Below, piece after piece: positions 33,710-42,876 of a stretch of DNA of 64,000 nucleotides (positions are counted from its first letter, which is position 1; each line of letters opens with the position of its first letter). The translations under genes were made by a program, and so were the position numbers. The stretch is from positions 620,001-684,000 of the forward strand of contig NZ_CP030064.1 in assembly GCF_003990725.2 (NCBI RefSeq). Reading direction: 5' to 3'. This DNA is from Halorubrum sp. PV6. Lineage in GTDB: Archaea; Halobacteriota; Halobacteria; Halobacteriales; Haloferacaceae. Below the pieces are notes generated by a model, which worked only from the letters and a program-made list of their open reading frames with translations, ran no database searches and was not told the origin of the DNA.

Positions 33710-33769
33710 GGGGTGTCGGTTCGGCGGCGGCGAGTCAAGGGTTTCGGTGGCGGCCGGCGGGGCCGGGGA

Positions 33770-34432
33770 TTATACGCCGCTCCCGAGCGGGAGCAGGAGC
33801 GTCGCGGCCTCGGCGGCCGCGAACGTCGAACTGTACGCGTGGTTCAACATGAGGTACGTGACGACGCCGAGCACCAGCGAGAGGAGCCACGCGCTCGCGG
33901 CGATCCGGCCGACGCGGCGGTGCGGCGTCTCGTTGCGCAGTTCCGACTCGGTGTGCGTGAGCCCGAGGACGATGGCGTAGAGGACGACCGGGACGGAGAC
34001 CACGGAGAGGATGATGTGGATCGCGAGCATCAGCAGGTACGCCGGGTAGACCCAGTCCCACAGGGGGACCCAGCCGTACGACGACTCCAGGACGAACTCC
34101 CGCGTTCCGCCGCCGGCGACCTTCGGGAGGTACATCCCCAAGAACACGAGGATGAGGGTAAAGGAGGTCGTCATCGCGGCCGCGTGTTTCTTCACCTCGT
34201 TGTTTCGGATCCAGTACCACCCGAGCGAGAGCGTGAGTATCGTGACGGAGTTGACGGCCGCGATGGCGTGCGCGAGGAGGTCGACGGTGTCCCGCGTCAG
34301 GTCCGGGAAGAGCGCCTGAAACTGCGGCACGAGGAACACGCCGCCGACGGCGCCGTAGCCGATGATCGTGAGGAGTACGGTGATCGCGCCGGCCCGACCC
34401 TTAGCCCGGTCGCGAACGCTGGCGGTGGACAT
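33770..34432 (-). CDS. DUF420 family membrane protein
   Basis: A 220-residue integral membrane protein with about six helices. Conserved DUF420-type histidines appear in the helices: LLAHAIAAVNSV, RNNEVKKHAAAMTTSF, AIHIILSVVSVP and LNHAYSSTF. Some relatives sit beside cytochrome oxidase or haem-synthesis genes, and a role in respiratory-chain assembly has been suggested. The ATG at 34432 is preferred; 17 upstream codons in frame look non-coding. Confidence 0.8.
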   Translation of the reverse strand: MSTASVRDRAKGRAGAITVLLTIIGYGAVGGVFLVPQFQALFPDLTRDTVDLLAHAIAAVNSVTILTLSLGWYWIRNNEVKKHAAAMTTSFTLILVFLGMYLPKVAGGGTREFVLESSYGWVPLWDWVYPAYLLMLAIHIILSVVSVPVVLYAIVLGLTHTESELRNETPHRRVGRIAASAWLLSLVLGVVTYLMLNHAYSSTFAAAEAATLLLPLGSGV

Positions 34433-34522
34433 ACGAACGCTTGTCGCGGGACGGTTATTTCGCTTTCGAGGCTCGGGGAGCACGCGGGTCGTCGCCGGGG
34501 TGCAATCGAGGTCGTGTCCGCG

Positions 34523-35575
34523 CTATCGCTCGATGACGCCCGTCGCGGTCGCGACCTCGATGGCCGCCTCCTCGTTTATGCCGCCCTGTAAGATCGTGTA
34601 TCGGTCGCGGATCTCGTGGGCGCTCGTGAGCGCGGCGAGCAGCTCCGCGTCGTCGATGCCGAGTTCGGCGGCGGTCGTCGGCGCGTCGAGTTCGGCGAGC
34701 GCGTCGCGGATCGCGGCCCACTCCCCGTTCTCGCCGCTGTGGAGGTACTCGGTCAGGATCGAGGCGACGCCGACCTGGTGGCCGTGGAGCGCCTTCCCCG
34801 GCGCGATCCGGTCGAGCTGGTGTGAGATGAGGTGCTCCGCGCCGGAAGCGGGCCGAGACGACCCGGCGATCGACATCGCCACGCCGGAGGAGACGAGCGC
34901 CTTCACGACCACCCACGCCGACTCCTCTAAGCCGGGGCGGATCATGTCGGCGTTCTCGACGAGCAGCTCCGCGGTCATCTCCGAGAGCGCTCCGGCGTAC
35001 TCGCTGTACTCGACGTTTCGCAGCCGACGGGCGAGCCGCCAGTCTCTCACCGCGGTGTAGTTCGAGATGATGTCCGCACAGCCCGCGGTGGTGAGCCGCC
35101 ACGGGGCGTCCGCGATCAGCGTCGTGTCCGCGACGACCGCGAGCGGCGGGTCGGCCGCGACCGAGTGGCGCGTGTCGCCTTCGGGGATCGACGAGCGCCC
35201 CGAGACGATCCCGTCGTGCGAGGCGACCGTCGGGACGGAGACGAAGCCGACGCCGAGGTGGTCGGCCGCCATCTTCGCGATGTCGATCGGTTTCCCGCCG
35301 CCGAGGGCGATCAGGTAGCCGGGGTCGACCGCCTCCGCGGTCGCTTTCAGGTCCTCGACCGCGTCGAAGGAGGCCTCCTCGACGACGGCGGTGGCGGGGT
35401 CGTCGAACTGCGCCCGGACGCGGTCGCCGGCGATGTCGTTCGGCGTCGGGCTGGTGACGATGAGCGGCCGCCCGGTGAGGTAGAGTTCGCCGACCGCTTC
35501 CCCGAGGTCGTCGAGGACGCCGTGTCCCACGAGCACGTTTCGCGGGAGCTTGATCCACGTGGTCTTCTCGAACAT
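34523..35575 (-). CDS. egsA: NAD(P)-dependent glycerol-1-phosphate dehydrogenase
   Basis: A 350-residue enzyme that reduces dihydroxyacetone phosphate to sn-glycerol-1-phosphate, the backbone of archaeal ether lipids. The nucleotide-binding motif is ALGGGKPIDIAKMAA (about residues 88-102). The zinc-site segments are TVASHDGIVSG, AGCADIISNYTAV, ASGAEHLISHQLD and ALHGHQVGVAS. Length matches the family. The start at MFEKTTWIKLP is the usual one; in-frame codons upstream overlap the LysE-type gene and are not used. Confidence 0.95.
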   Translation of the reverse strand: MFEKTTWIKLPRNVLVGHGVLDDLGEAVGELYLTGRPLIVTSPTPNDIAGDRVRAQFDDPATAVVEEASFDAVEDLKATAEAVDPGYLIALGGGKPIDIAKMAADHLGVGFVSVPTVASHDGIVSGRSSIPEGDTRHSVAADPPLAVVADTTLIADAPWRLTTAGCADIISNYTAVRDWRLARRLRNVEYSEYAGALSEMTAELLVENADMIRPGLEESAWVVVKALVSSGVAMSIAGSSRPASGAEHLISHQLDRIAPGKALHGHQVGVASILTEYLHSGENGEWAAIRDALAELDAPTTAAELGIDDAELLAALTSAHEIRDRYTILQGGINEEAAIEVATATGVIER

Positions 35576-35663
35576 ACCGGCCGGTCGTCCGCGGGCGTGA
35601 AAGCCGTTGTCCATGCCGGCGGTGCGTAGCCCGACGCGACCGTCGCCGCGTCGCCGCCGAGCG

Positions 35664-36362
35664 TCAGACCCCAAGCGCCGCGAGCGTCGTCGCGGCGTCG
35701 TACAGGAAGTAGACGCCGAACCCGGCGAGGACGACGGCGGAGCCGACCGCGACGAACGGCGCGAACGTCTCGATCCGGCGCTCGGCCGCGACGAGCCCCG
35801 TCGGGAACCCGACGATCCACGTCAACACGCCGAGGAAGAAGCCGCCGATGAGCGCCGGGGATCCGGTGGCGACCACGAGCGTCCCCGCGAGGTCGTCGCC
35901 GACGACGGGGAGCCTGGCGAGGACGTCGAGCTGGCCGGGTCGGAGGAGCCCGACCCCGACCGTCAGCCAGAAGAGGACCTGATAGGGGTTCGTCAGCGCG
36001 AGCACCAGCGCCTTCTGGAACCCCTTCCCCTCAGAGACGAGCGGCTCGTCGCCGGCGGTCGGCCGGAACGACGCCCGCGCGCCGCGGACCGCGCCGACGG
36101 CGAAGTACAGCATGAGGACGCCGCCGACCGCGATCATCGCGCCGCGGAGGAGGGGGAACGCCTCCACGACCGCGACGACGCCGAGGTACGCGAGGACGAA
36201 GAATATCGCGTCGGCGGTCGCGGCGCCGAGCCCGGCCCGGAAGCCGGCGAGTCGGCCACGCAACACCGACTCCTCGGCGATCACGGCGTTCATCGGTCCC
36301 GGCGGGGCCGCGAGCGCCAGCCCGAAGACGACGCCGGCACCCAGCGTTACGAGCAGAGTCAC
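35664..36362 (-). CDS. LysE family exporter
   Basis: A 232-residue membrane exporter of the LysE/RhtB type, which expels amino acids or similar solutes. The N-terminal signature GLALAAPPGPMNAVIAEE is clear, and about six helices follow. ALVLALTNPYQVLFWL in the middle is the second typical block. The start is a GTG at 36362, with a T-rich element about 27 nt upstream; further upstream in-frame codons lack the family pattern. The exported substrate is unknown. Confidence 0.85.
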   Translation of the reverse strand: MTLLVTLGAGVVFGLALAAPPGPMNAVIAEESVLRGRLAGFRAGLGAATADAIFFVLAYLGVVAVVEAFPLLRGAMIAVGGVLMLYFAVGAVRGARASFRPTAGDEPLVSEGKGFQKALVLALTNPYQVLFWLTVGVGLLRPGQLDVLARLPVVGDDLAGTLVVATGSPALIGGFFLGVLTWIVGFPTGLVAAERRIETFAPFVAVGSAVVLAGFGVYFLYDAATTLAALGV

Positions 36363-36513
36363 ACGGGAACAGAGGGTTGGTTTCGTGAAAAAACTCGCGA
36401 ACAAACCGTGGGCGTCACGGCCGACGAACCCGCATCGATGTACGATTGTGGGTGCCGTGCGTTGGTGGGTGCGCAGTCGATGAGGGCCGTCCGCGCGAGG
36501 CGCCACGCGCCGA

Positions 36514-37173
36514 TCAGTCGGCGTCTTCGACCCGGATCGACCGGGCGATCTCCGCCGGGAGGCTCTGCTCGCCGGTCGGCGTCGTCACCGTCACCATCCC
36601 GAACGGGGCGACGTCGGTGACCTCGATTTTCGTTCCCGGCGTGATCCCGGCGTCGGCGAGGTACGCGAGTTCGTCCTCGTCGCGGTCGGAGACGCGACTG
36701 ACGACCACGCGGTCGCCCTCGGTCCGGTCCGCGAGGCGCGCGCCGGTCCCCTCGTCGACGGGTTCGAGGTCCGCGCCGGGGATCGGGTCGCCGTGGGGGT
36801 CGACGGTGGGGTCGCCGAGCGCCTCCGCCACGCGGCGCTCGAACGCCTCGGAGATGTGGTGTTCTAGGGCGTCCGCCTCGTCGTGGACCTCGCTCCAGTC
36901 GTAGTCGAGCCGCTCGGCGAGAAACGCCTCCAACAGCCGGTGGTGGCGGACGATCTCCAACGCGACGGCCTCGCCGTCCGCCGTCAACTCCACCCCGCGG
37001 TACGGCTCGCGCTCGACGAGCCCGCGCTCCTCTAACTTGCCCAGCATGTCCGTGACCGAGGGCGCGGTCTTATCGAGGTACTCCGCGATCGCCGAGGTCG
37101 AAACCGGCGGGTCCTGTTCGGACTGGAGGACGTATATTGCTTTTAAATAGTCCTCCATCACGTCGCTCAGCAT
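36514..37173 (-). CDS. DtxR/SirR family metal-dependent regulator
   Basis: A 219-residue DNA-binding repressor responsive to iron or manganese. The N-terminal winged helix is DYLKAIYVLQ, then VSTSAIAEYLDKTAPSVTDML. The metal-binding dimerisation part has IVRHHRLLEAFLAE and LEHHISEAFERR. The C-terminal FeoA/SH3-like domain ends ITPGTKIEVTDVAPFGM. It lies behind the LysE-type gene on the same strand with a 151-base gap, so regulation of a neighbour is not obvious. Confidence 0.9.
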   Translation of the reverse strand: MLSDVMEDYLKAIYVLQSEQDPPVSTSAIAEYLDKTAPSVTDMLGKLEERGLVEREPYRGVELTADGEAVALEIVRHHRLLEAFLAERLDYDWSEVHDEADALEHHISEAFERRVAEALGDPTVDPHGDPIPGADLEPVDEGTGARLADRTEGDRVVVSRVSDRDEDELAYLADAGITPGTKIEVTDVAPFGMVTVTTPTGEQSLPAEIARSIRVEDAD

Positions 37174-37255
37174 TTATAAACGATCGCGGACGCCGGCTGA
37201 AATACCTACCGGGAGACGGCGATGTGTGAGCCGTGAACGGCCGTCGACGACCGGG

Positions 37256-38020
37256 TTACTCGTCTTGGAGCTCCGCCTCGCGCAGCGCCTCGTTGAGGTC
37301 CTCGCGGACGCGCTCGCCGGTCTCGCGGTCCATCGCGGTGGTGACGATGCGGTTCTCCTGAACGCTGGAGCCGTCTCGCAAGAGCAGCCGCACGTTCCCG
37401 TTCGTCCCGGCGCGCGTGGCCTTCGCGCGCAGCCCCGTCCGCGACCCGGTGCCGCCGGCGTCTATCGGACCGGGGACGATCTTCTTTACGTGCGGGTGGT
37501 TCGCGACCGTGCTGACCGCCTTTCGACCCTTTCGGTCGCCGATGAGCGTCGAGTGGGACCCGCCGATCTTCTCTCTCGGCGGCGTCTCGATCACCTCCAA
37601 CGCGCGGTCGCCGCGACGGTCGAGGACCCACGCGACGACGGGGCTCGCGTGTTCGTCGTCGGCAGACTCCCCGTCGACGCCCGCGTCGGGAACGCGGTAG
37701 AACTCGTGGTGGACCTGCGCGCGCGTCTCGCGGAGCGGCTCTCGGTCGCCGGCGGCGTAGACGGTGTCCGGTCGCTTTCGGCGGATCTCGTCGGCGACGC
37801 GCCCGGCGAAGTTGCGGAGCTGTATCTCGGTGAGCTGCTCGTCGGTCTCGGGGCGAGTCGTCACGGTCGTCTCGCCGACGACCTCCTCGTCGTCGAGCAT
37901 CGTCAGCCGCGCGCGGCGCTCGCCGAACTCGACGACGACCGCGTCGGCGTTGGCGGTGTTACACGTGAGACAGTAGTCTCCGGGCTTGCGAAGCGGGGTC
38001 CCACACCGCCGACAGTTCAT
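37256..38020 (-). CDS. DUF2103 metal-binding protein
   Basis: A 254-residue protein with an N-terminal zinc ribbon: CRRC at residues 3-6 and CLTC about residues 17-20. It is followed by an archaeal NMD3-like or nucleic-acid-binding-like domain. Conserved blocks are RNFAGRVADEIRRKRPDTVY, then GGSHSTLIGDRKGRKAVSTV and HPHVKKIVPG. RNA binding is plausible but unproven. The ATG at 38020 begins exactly at the zinc ribbon; codons before it are not acidic and are left out. Confidence 0.82.
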   Translation of the reverse strand: MNCRRCGTPLRKPGDYCLTCNTANADAVVVEFGERRARLTMLDDEEVVGETTVTTRPETDEQLTEIQLRNFAGRVADEIRRKRPDTVYAAGDREPLRETRAQVHHEFYRVPDAGVDGESADDEHASPVVAWVLDRRGDRALEVIETPPREKIGGSHSTLIGDRKGRKAVSTVANHPHVKKIVPGPIDAGGTGSRTGLRAKATRAGTNGNVRLLLRDGSSVQENRIVTTAMDRETGERVREDLNEALREAELQDE

Positions 38021-38109
38021 ACTCCACGGAGGAGCGTGACGGATAAAAGCGCGTCCGTTCGCCGAGTCGCGGAGACAACCCATTTAGCCGGCGACGGCCT
38101 GGTAGTGGT

Positions 38110-38802
38110 ATGAACACCGACCGATCCGCGGCGGATCCCCCGGAGCGTGAGTCCGGTGACGACGCCGATCCGGCCGCTCCCGACCCCGACCTCCCGGAGG
38201 GAGACGCCATCGAGGACCGGTTGGCGCGGCTGTTCCGCAGCGGGCGGACCAACGCGGTGATCGCGTGGTCGATGGTCGCCGTCCTCGCCGGCGTGTTCGT
38301 CGAGAGCCTGCTGGGTCTCGACATCCTTCCGATGGTCCTCGTCGCCGCCGTCGCCGCCGTCGTGGTCGCACCGGCGGTCGCCGCGCGGAACCCGCAGGTG
38401 ATGCTCCCGTGGGAGGTCCTCGGGCTCGCGCTGCTGCCGATACTCGTGCGGACGCTTCTCGGCGGGGAGTTGGGGACGTTCGCGACGTACCTCGCGATCG
38501 CCGCGTTCGCGCTCATCGTCACCGTCGAACTCCACATGTTCACCTCGCTGCGAGTCACGCACTGGTTCGCGGTACTTTTCGTCGTGTTGACGACGATGGC
38601 GACGGCGGCCGCGTGGACGATCCTCCGATGGAACGCCGACCGCCTGCTCGACACCGCCTTCCTGACGACGAACGAGGCGCTGATGATCGAGTGGCTCTAC
38701 GTGACGCTGGCCGGGCTCGTCGCCGGGGTCCTCTTCGACGCGTACTTCCGGCGGCGCGGGCTGCGGCTCCGCCGGGCCATCCGCCGGGTGGTGAGCCGAT
38801 GA
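38110..38802 (+). CDS. Membrane protein, first of a coupled pair
   Basis: A 230-residue protein. Residues 1-38 are acidic and disordered, followed by about five membrane helices (from NAVIAWSMVAVLAGVFVESL onward). A basic C-terminus (RRRGLRLRRAIRRVVSR) would sit inside the cell. The stop overlaps the next gene by ATGA. No family with known function is recognised. Confidence 0.7.
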   Translation: MNTDRSAADPPERESGDDADPAAPDPDLPEGDAIEDRLARLFRSGRTNAVIAWSMVAVLAGVFVESLLGLDILPMVLVAAVAAVVVAPAVAARNPQVMLPWEVLGLALLPILVRTLLGGELGTFATYLAIAAFALIVTVELHMFTSLRVTHWFAVLFVVLTTMATAAAWTILRWNADRLLDTAFLTTNEALMIEWLYVTLAGLVAGVLFDAYFRRRGLRLRRAIRRVVSR

Positions 38803-39452
38803 ACCTCCGCGGGGTCGTCCGCCTCCGCCCGTCGCTGCGCACGCAGCGTCGCCTCACCAGAGTGATGCAGGTCCTGCTCGTCGGTATCGTCCTCTACGGC
38901 GTCGTCTTCGGCCAGCCGAAGGCGATCACGAACGGCGGGCTCGGGCTCTTCGTCACCTTCGTGCCGGCGCTGCTCGAACGCAACTACAACATCCCGCTCG
39001 ACCCGTGGCTGGGCGTGTGGATCACGTCGGCCGTCTTCCTCCACACGCTTGGGTCGGCGTGGTTCTACGCGCAGATATCCTGGTGGGATCACCTCACGCA
39101 CGCGCTGTCGGCGTCGCTCATCGCCGGGGCCGGGTACACGACGCTCCGCGCCATCGACCTTCACAGCGACGACATCTACATCCCCTCGCGGTTCGCGTTC
39201 GTGTTCATCTTCGTCGTCGTCCTCTCGTTCGGCGTGGTCTGGGAGCTCTTCGAGTTCGGCCTCGACATCGTCGCCGACGAGACGGGAATCTCGATGCCGC
39301 TCGCGCAGTTCGGCCTCGACGACACCGTCGCGGACCTGATGTACAACTCGGTCGGGGCGCTGCTCGTGGCGATTTTCGGGCAGGCGCACCTCTCGGGAGT
39401 CGCAGAGACCGTCCGAGAGGCCCTGTTTGGAACGTCCGAAGACCGGGCCTAA
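38799..39452 (+). CDS. DUF2238-like membrane protein, second of a coupled pair
   Basis: A 217-residue integral membrane protein with about five helices. Motifs resembling DUF2238/YjdF-type proteins are visible: WWDHLTHALSASLIAGAGY (about residues 88-106) and GVVWELFEFGLDI (about 144-156), with DDTVADLMYNSVGAL near the end. Function unknown. Its TAA stop overlaps the TAG stop of the convergent Get3/ArsA gene. Confidence 0.75.
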   Translation: MNLRGVVRLRPSLRTQRRLTRVMQVLLVGIVLYGVVFGQPKAITNGGLGLFVTFVPALLERNYNIPLDPWLGVWITSAVFLHTLGSAWFYAQISWWDHLTHALSASLIAGAGYTTLRAIDLHSDDIYIPSRFAFVFIFVVVLSFGVVWELFEFGLDIVADETGISMPLAQFGLDDTVADLMYNSVGALLVAIFGQAHLSGVAETVREALFGTSEDRA

Positions 39453-40627
39453 CGCAGGCAGGCGGCGACGACCCGCAGCGCGTCCTCGCCGCGAACCTCC
39501 TTCGCGAGCAGCGGCACCCGCTTTACCTCGCGGCCGCGGAACAGGTCGGTCGCTCGGCGCAGCGCGGCCTGCTGGACCTCCCACCGCCGGGCGCAGAACT
39601 CGCAGGTGTCCGGGTTCGGCTCGACGATCCAGTCGGGGTCGATCCGCGGCGCGTCCTCGCCGTCCGCCGGCTCGGTCACGTCGCCGACGCCCTCCATCAC
39701 GCGGTTGACGACGAGGGTGTTCACCGGAATCCCGAACTCGTCGAGGCGCGCGACGAGGCGTTCGGACTCGGCGACGCTCATCTCTTCGGGGATGGTTACC
39801 ACGCGGAAGTCGGTCTTCGCGGGGTCGCGCAACACGTTTCGGAGCCGCTCGATCCGGTCGCGGAGTTCGTCTAAGTCGGCCGAGGGGTCGGGGTCGTCGT
39901 CGCCGCCGAACATCCCTTTGATCCCGTCCATCATCCCCGAAAAGCGGTTGCGGAGCTTCATCACGCGACCGATCATCGAGTCCATGATCTCCGGTAACTG
40001 GAGCAGCCGGAGGGTGTGACCCGTCGGCGCGGTGTCGACGATTACCCGGTCGAAGCGCGGGTCGTCTAAGTACTCCAGCAGCTGGCGCATCGCGGCCGCC
40101 TCGTCCGCGCCGGGCATCGTCCCGCCGAGCAGCGAGCCGAGGCCCCCCTCGTCCTCACCGGGGCCGTCCGCGTCGCCCGCGCCGCCCATCATCCCGCCCA
40201 TCGCGTCACCCATCTCGCCCATACCGCCGAGCGGGTCGCCGTCGGCGCCGAACATCCCCTCCTCCATCGCGTCGTCGGGGTCGATCTCGGCGGCGTACAG
40301 CGGGACGTCCTCGCGGATGCGCGTCGGCTCCGCCGGAATCTCCGTCTCGTAGGTGTCAGAGAGGGAGTGGGCCGGGTCGGTGGAGACGACGAGCGTGTTG
40401 ATCCCGCCGGCCGCCGAGGACAGCCCGGTCGCGGCCGCCATCGTCGTCTTCCCGACGCCGCCTTTCCCGCCGTAGAGCACGTATTCGGGGGCGTCGACGC
40501 CCACCGGGAGCTGCGTGGTCACGTCGGTTTCGGTCGGGAGGTCCGACTCGGCGCCCGCGGCGTCGGCGCGTTCGTCGCTGGCTGCGTCCTCGACGCGATC
40601 GACCGGCTCGACGTCGATATCGTCCAT
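39449..40627 (-). CDS. ArsA/Get3 family ATPase
   Basis: A 392-residue SIMIBI-class ATPase. The deviant P-loop is YGGKGGVGKTTMAAATG (about residues 52-68), switch I has STDPAHSLSDT, and switch II DTAPTGHTLRLL. A single CEFC pair near residue 345 matches the zinc-linking CxxC of the Get3 dimer. Two Gly/Met-rich inserts, GGMGEMGDAMGGMMGG and FSGMMDGIKGMFGG, fall where Get3 proteins carry the hydrophobic substrate-binding helices. Membrane-protein targeting is more likely than arsenite export; no ars genes are nearby. Confidence 0.88.
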   Translation of the reverse strand: MDDIDVEPVDRVEDAASDERADAAGAESDLPTETDVTTQLPVGVDAPEYVLYGGKGGVGKTTMAAATGLSSAAGGINTLVVSTDPAHSLSDTYETEIPAEPTRIREDVPLYAAEIDPDDAMEEGMFGADGDPLGGMGEMGDAMGGMMGGAGDADGPGEDEGGLGSLLGGTMPGADEAAAMRQLLEYLDDPRFDRVIVDTAPTGHTLRLLQLPEIMDSMIGRVMKLRNRFSGMMDGIKGMFGGDDDPDPSADLDELRDRIERLRNVLRDPAKTDFRVVTIPEEMSVAESERLVARLDEFGIPVNTLVVNRVMEGVGDVTEPADGEDAPRIDPDWIVEPNPDTCEFCARRWEVQQAALRRATDLFRGREVKRVPLLAKEVRGEDALRVVAACLR

Positions 40628-40742
40628 ACCGGGTCGTGGGTGCGGCCCGCTTGTGTACCCGTCGGTCCCGGTTCGTCCCGGCGCTCCGGCCGCGTCCGCG
40701 TTGCCGGCCGCGGCGCCCGTCGTTCCACCCCTGCCGCGCCGT

Positions 40743-42584
40743 TTAAACCCCCCAGATGACGGCGATGCCCGCTGTCGCGACGACGGCGAGGAGCAACTGG
40801 AGCGGGCCGCCGACGCGCAGGAAGTCGGTGAACTCGTACCCGCCGGGGCCGTACACCATGAGGTTCGTCTGGTAGCCGACCGGCGTCATAAACGACGTCG
40901 CCGACGCGAACATCACCGTCAACAGGAACGCGAACTCGTTCGCACCGAGCTGTGCAGCCGCGTTGACGCCGACCGGGATCATCAACACGACGGTCGCGAC
41001 CGGCGTGATGACGCTCGCGAGGACGCCCGCGACCGCGTACAGGACGAACATGACGCCAACCGGCGGGAGGACGCTGTCCGTCGCGACGAGGAACTCTGAG
41101 ACGAGGGCCGCCCCGCCCGTCGACTCCAACGCGATCCCGAGGGGGATCACCCCCGCCAGCAGGAAGATCACGTTCCAGGAGACGGCGTCGTAGGCGTCGC
41201 TCGTCGTCAAACAGCCGGAGACGACCATCGCGACGACGCCGGCCAGCGCCGCGATCACGATCGGGAGGACGTCGAGGGCGGCGAGCGCGACTACGCCGAC
41301 GAGGACGCCGACCGCGACGGGCGTCTTCGGCGACAGCGGCGCGATGTCGTCGATGTCGGCGTCGGCCAGCCGGTCGAGCGCGCGCTCGTCGGCGACGACG
41401 AGACTGCCGGTGTCCGTGAAGTACCGGACGGCCGCCGGCGTCGTCCGAACCAAAAGCAGGTCGCCCGCCTCGAGCGTGCGGTCGCCGAACTCCGTCCGGA
41501 ACAGGTCGCCACCCCGACGGAGGGCGAGCACGCTCGTCTCGTGGTAGTCGTGGAGGCCGGTCTCGGCGACGGTCTCGCCGACGAACGGCGACTGGTCTGT
41601 GACCACCGCCTTCGCGAGCATCCCGTCGGTGGCCGTCGACTCGAACGTCTCCTCGGTCACGGTCTCGCGAGGCCGCCGCCCGAGCGTCGCCGCCTCGCGA
41701 AACCGGGTGACGGCCTGGAGGGGGCCGTGGACGATCACGCCGTCGCCCGTCTCGATGATCCGGTCGGAGTGCGGGCCGGCGTACGCCCCGCCGTCGCGCC
41801 GGATCTGCAGGATGCGGACGTCCGGGTGCGCGTCGTCGAACGCCTCGACCGACTGGCCGGCCGCGGGCGACCCCGGTCTGACGTACAGGTGAGTGAGGTA
41901 GTCGTCGAGGTCGAACTCCGCGACGGGGTCGCTGTCGACGGGCACGCGGGCCGGCGTGAGCCGCCAGCCGACGGTCAGCAGGTACGCGGTTCCGACGACC
42001 AGCAACACGGCGCCGAGCCCCGTGAACTCGAACATCCCGATCCCGTCCCGGCCGTCGATGAGGAGGCGCGCAAGGTCGCTGGCCAAGATGTTCGTCGCCG
42101 TGCCGATGAGCGTGAGCGTCCCGCCGAGGATGGCGGCGTACGAGAGCGGGAGCAGGAGCTTCGAGGGGCTGACGCGGGACTCCTCGGCGAGGCTGGTAAC
42201 CATGGGGATGAAGACGGCGACGACGGGCGTGTTGTTCACGAACCCCGCGATGGGGCCGGTCGTACAGACGGTGGCGACGAGCGCGCGGTAGTCGCGCCCG
42301 CCGGTGAAATCGGCGAGGTACAGGCCGAGCCGCTCGACGACGCCCGTGTTCTGGACGCCCGCGCTGAGCATGTACATCGCCATGATGGTGACCGTCGCGG
42401 GGTTCGCGAACCCGGAGATGGCCGCCCTGGCGCCGACGCCGGTCCACGGTTCGAGCACGACGAGGGCGGCGACGACGCTGATCGCGGTGACGTCGTTGGG
42501 GACCACCTCGGTGACGAACGCGACCAACACGGCGAGGATGAGCAGGAAGACGACGGCAGCGCCTGACGCCTCGACGATTGACAT
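40743..42584 (-). CDS. SLC13-type permease with two TrkA-C domains
   Basis: A 613-residue carrier of the divalent anion:sodium symporter group. The N-terminal half has helices with PLSYAAILGGTLTLIGTATN, a signature loop of the family. Two regulatory TrkA-C/RCK-C domains (about residues 215-385) interrupt the transporter. The C-terminal half ends with SFMTPVGYQTNLMVYGPGGY. Sulfate, phosphate or dicarboxylate could be the substrate. The ATG at 42584 precedes the first helix. Confidence 0.88.
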   Translation of the reverse strand: MSIVEASGAAVVFLLILAVLVAFVTEVVPNDVTAISVVAALVVLEPWTGVGARAAISGFANPATVTIMAMYMLSAGVQNTGVVERLGLYLADFTGGRDYRALVATVCTTGPIAGFVNNTPVVAVFIPMVTSLAEESRVSPSKLLLPLSYAAILGGTLTLIGTATNILASDLARLLIDGRDGIGMFEFTGLGAVLLVVGTAYLLTVGWRLTPARVPVDSDPVAEFDLDDYLTHLYVRPGSPAAGQSVEAFDDAHPDVRILQIRRDGGAYAGPHSDRIIETGDGVIVHGPLQAVTRFREAATLGRRPRETVTEETFESTATDGMLAKAVVTDQSPFVGETVAETGLHDYHETSVLALRRGGDLFRTEFGDRTLEAGDLLLVRTTPAAVRYFTDTGSLVVADERALDRLADADIDDIAPLSPKTPVAVGVLVGVVALAALDVLPIVIAALAGVVAMVVSGCLTTSDAYDAVSWNVIFLLAGVIPLGIALESTGGAALVSEFLVATDSVLPPVGVMFVLYAVAGVLASVITPVATVVLMIPVGVNAAAQLGANEFAFLLTVMFASATSFMTPVGYQTNLMVYGPGGYEFTDFLRVGGPLQLLLAVVATAGIAVIWGV

Positions 42585-42876
42585 ACCCGGAGGACTCGCG
42601 TCGGTGACTTCACTGTTCCCCCCACTCGGCCGGCGTACCTCACACGGGCACAAAAATCGACGGCGACCGGCAGGGCGCGGTCAGCGGGACCGCAGACAGC
42701 GACCAGCAGCCCGACGACAGCGACCAGCGGGACCGGCGGCAGCGACCTGCAGCCCGACGACAGCGTCCGAAGGCGCTCTACCGCCCTTCTTCCGCATTTA
42801 AATATACAGATGAATCTGGGCTGGCCAGTTATAAGGAACTGCACGACCGCCACCCCACCGACCGGCTCGCCGACGC
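42585..42876. other. Gap with AT-rich element and 43-bp duplication
   Basis: This 292-bp region lies between two minus-strand genes. It carries a 43-bp tandem duplication and an AT-rich segment (ATTTAAATATAC about 42797-42808, then GTTATAAG about 42829-42836). Those elements are more than 200 bases from the carrier start and are not needed by it, so they could drive an unannotated transcript or a long leader. No convincing ORF is seen. Confidence 0.4.
42682..42767. repeat. 43-bp tandem duplication
   Basis: Two head-to-tail copies, 42682-42724 and 42725-42767, share long identical blocks such as CAGCGGGACCG and GCAGCCCGACGACAGCG (42706-42722 and 42749-42765). The copies differ at a few positions, so the duplication is recent but not brand new. 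It is intergenic. Confidence 0.8.
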
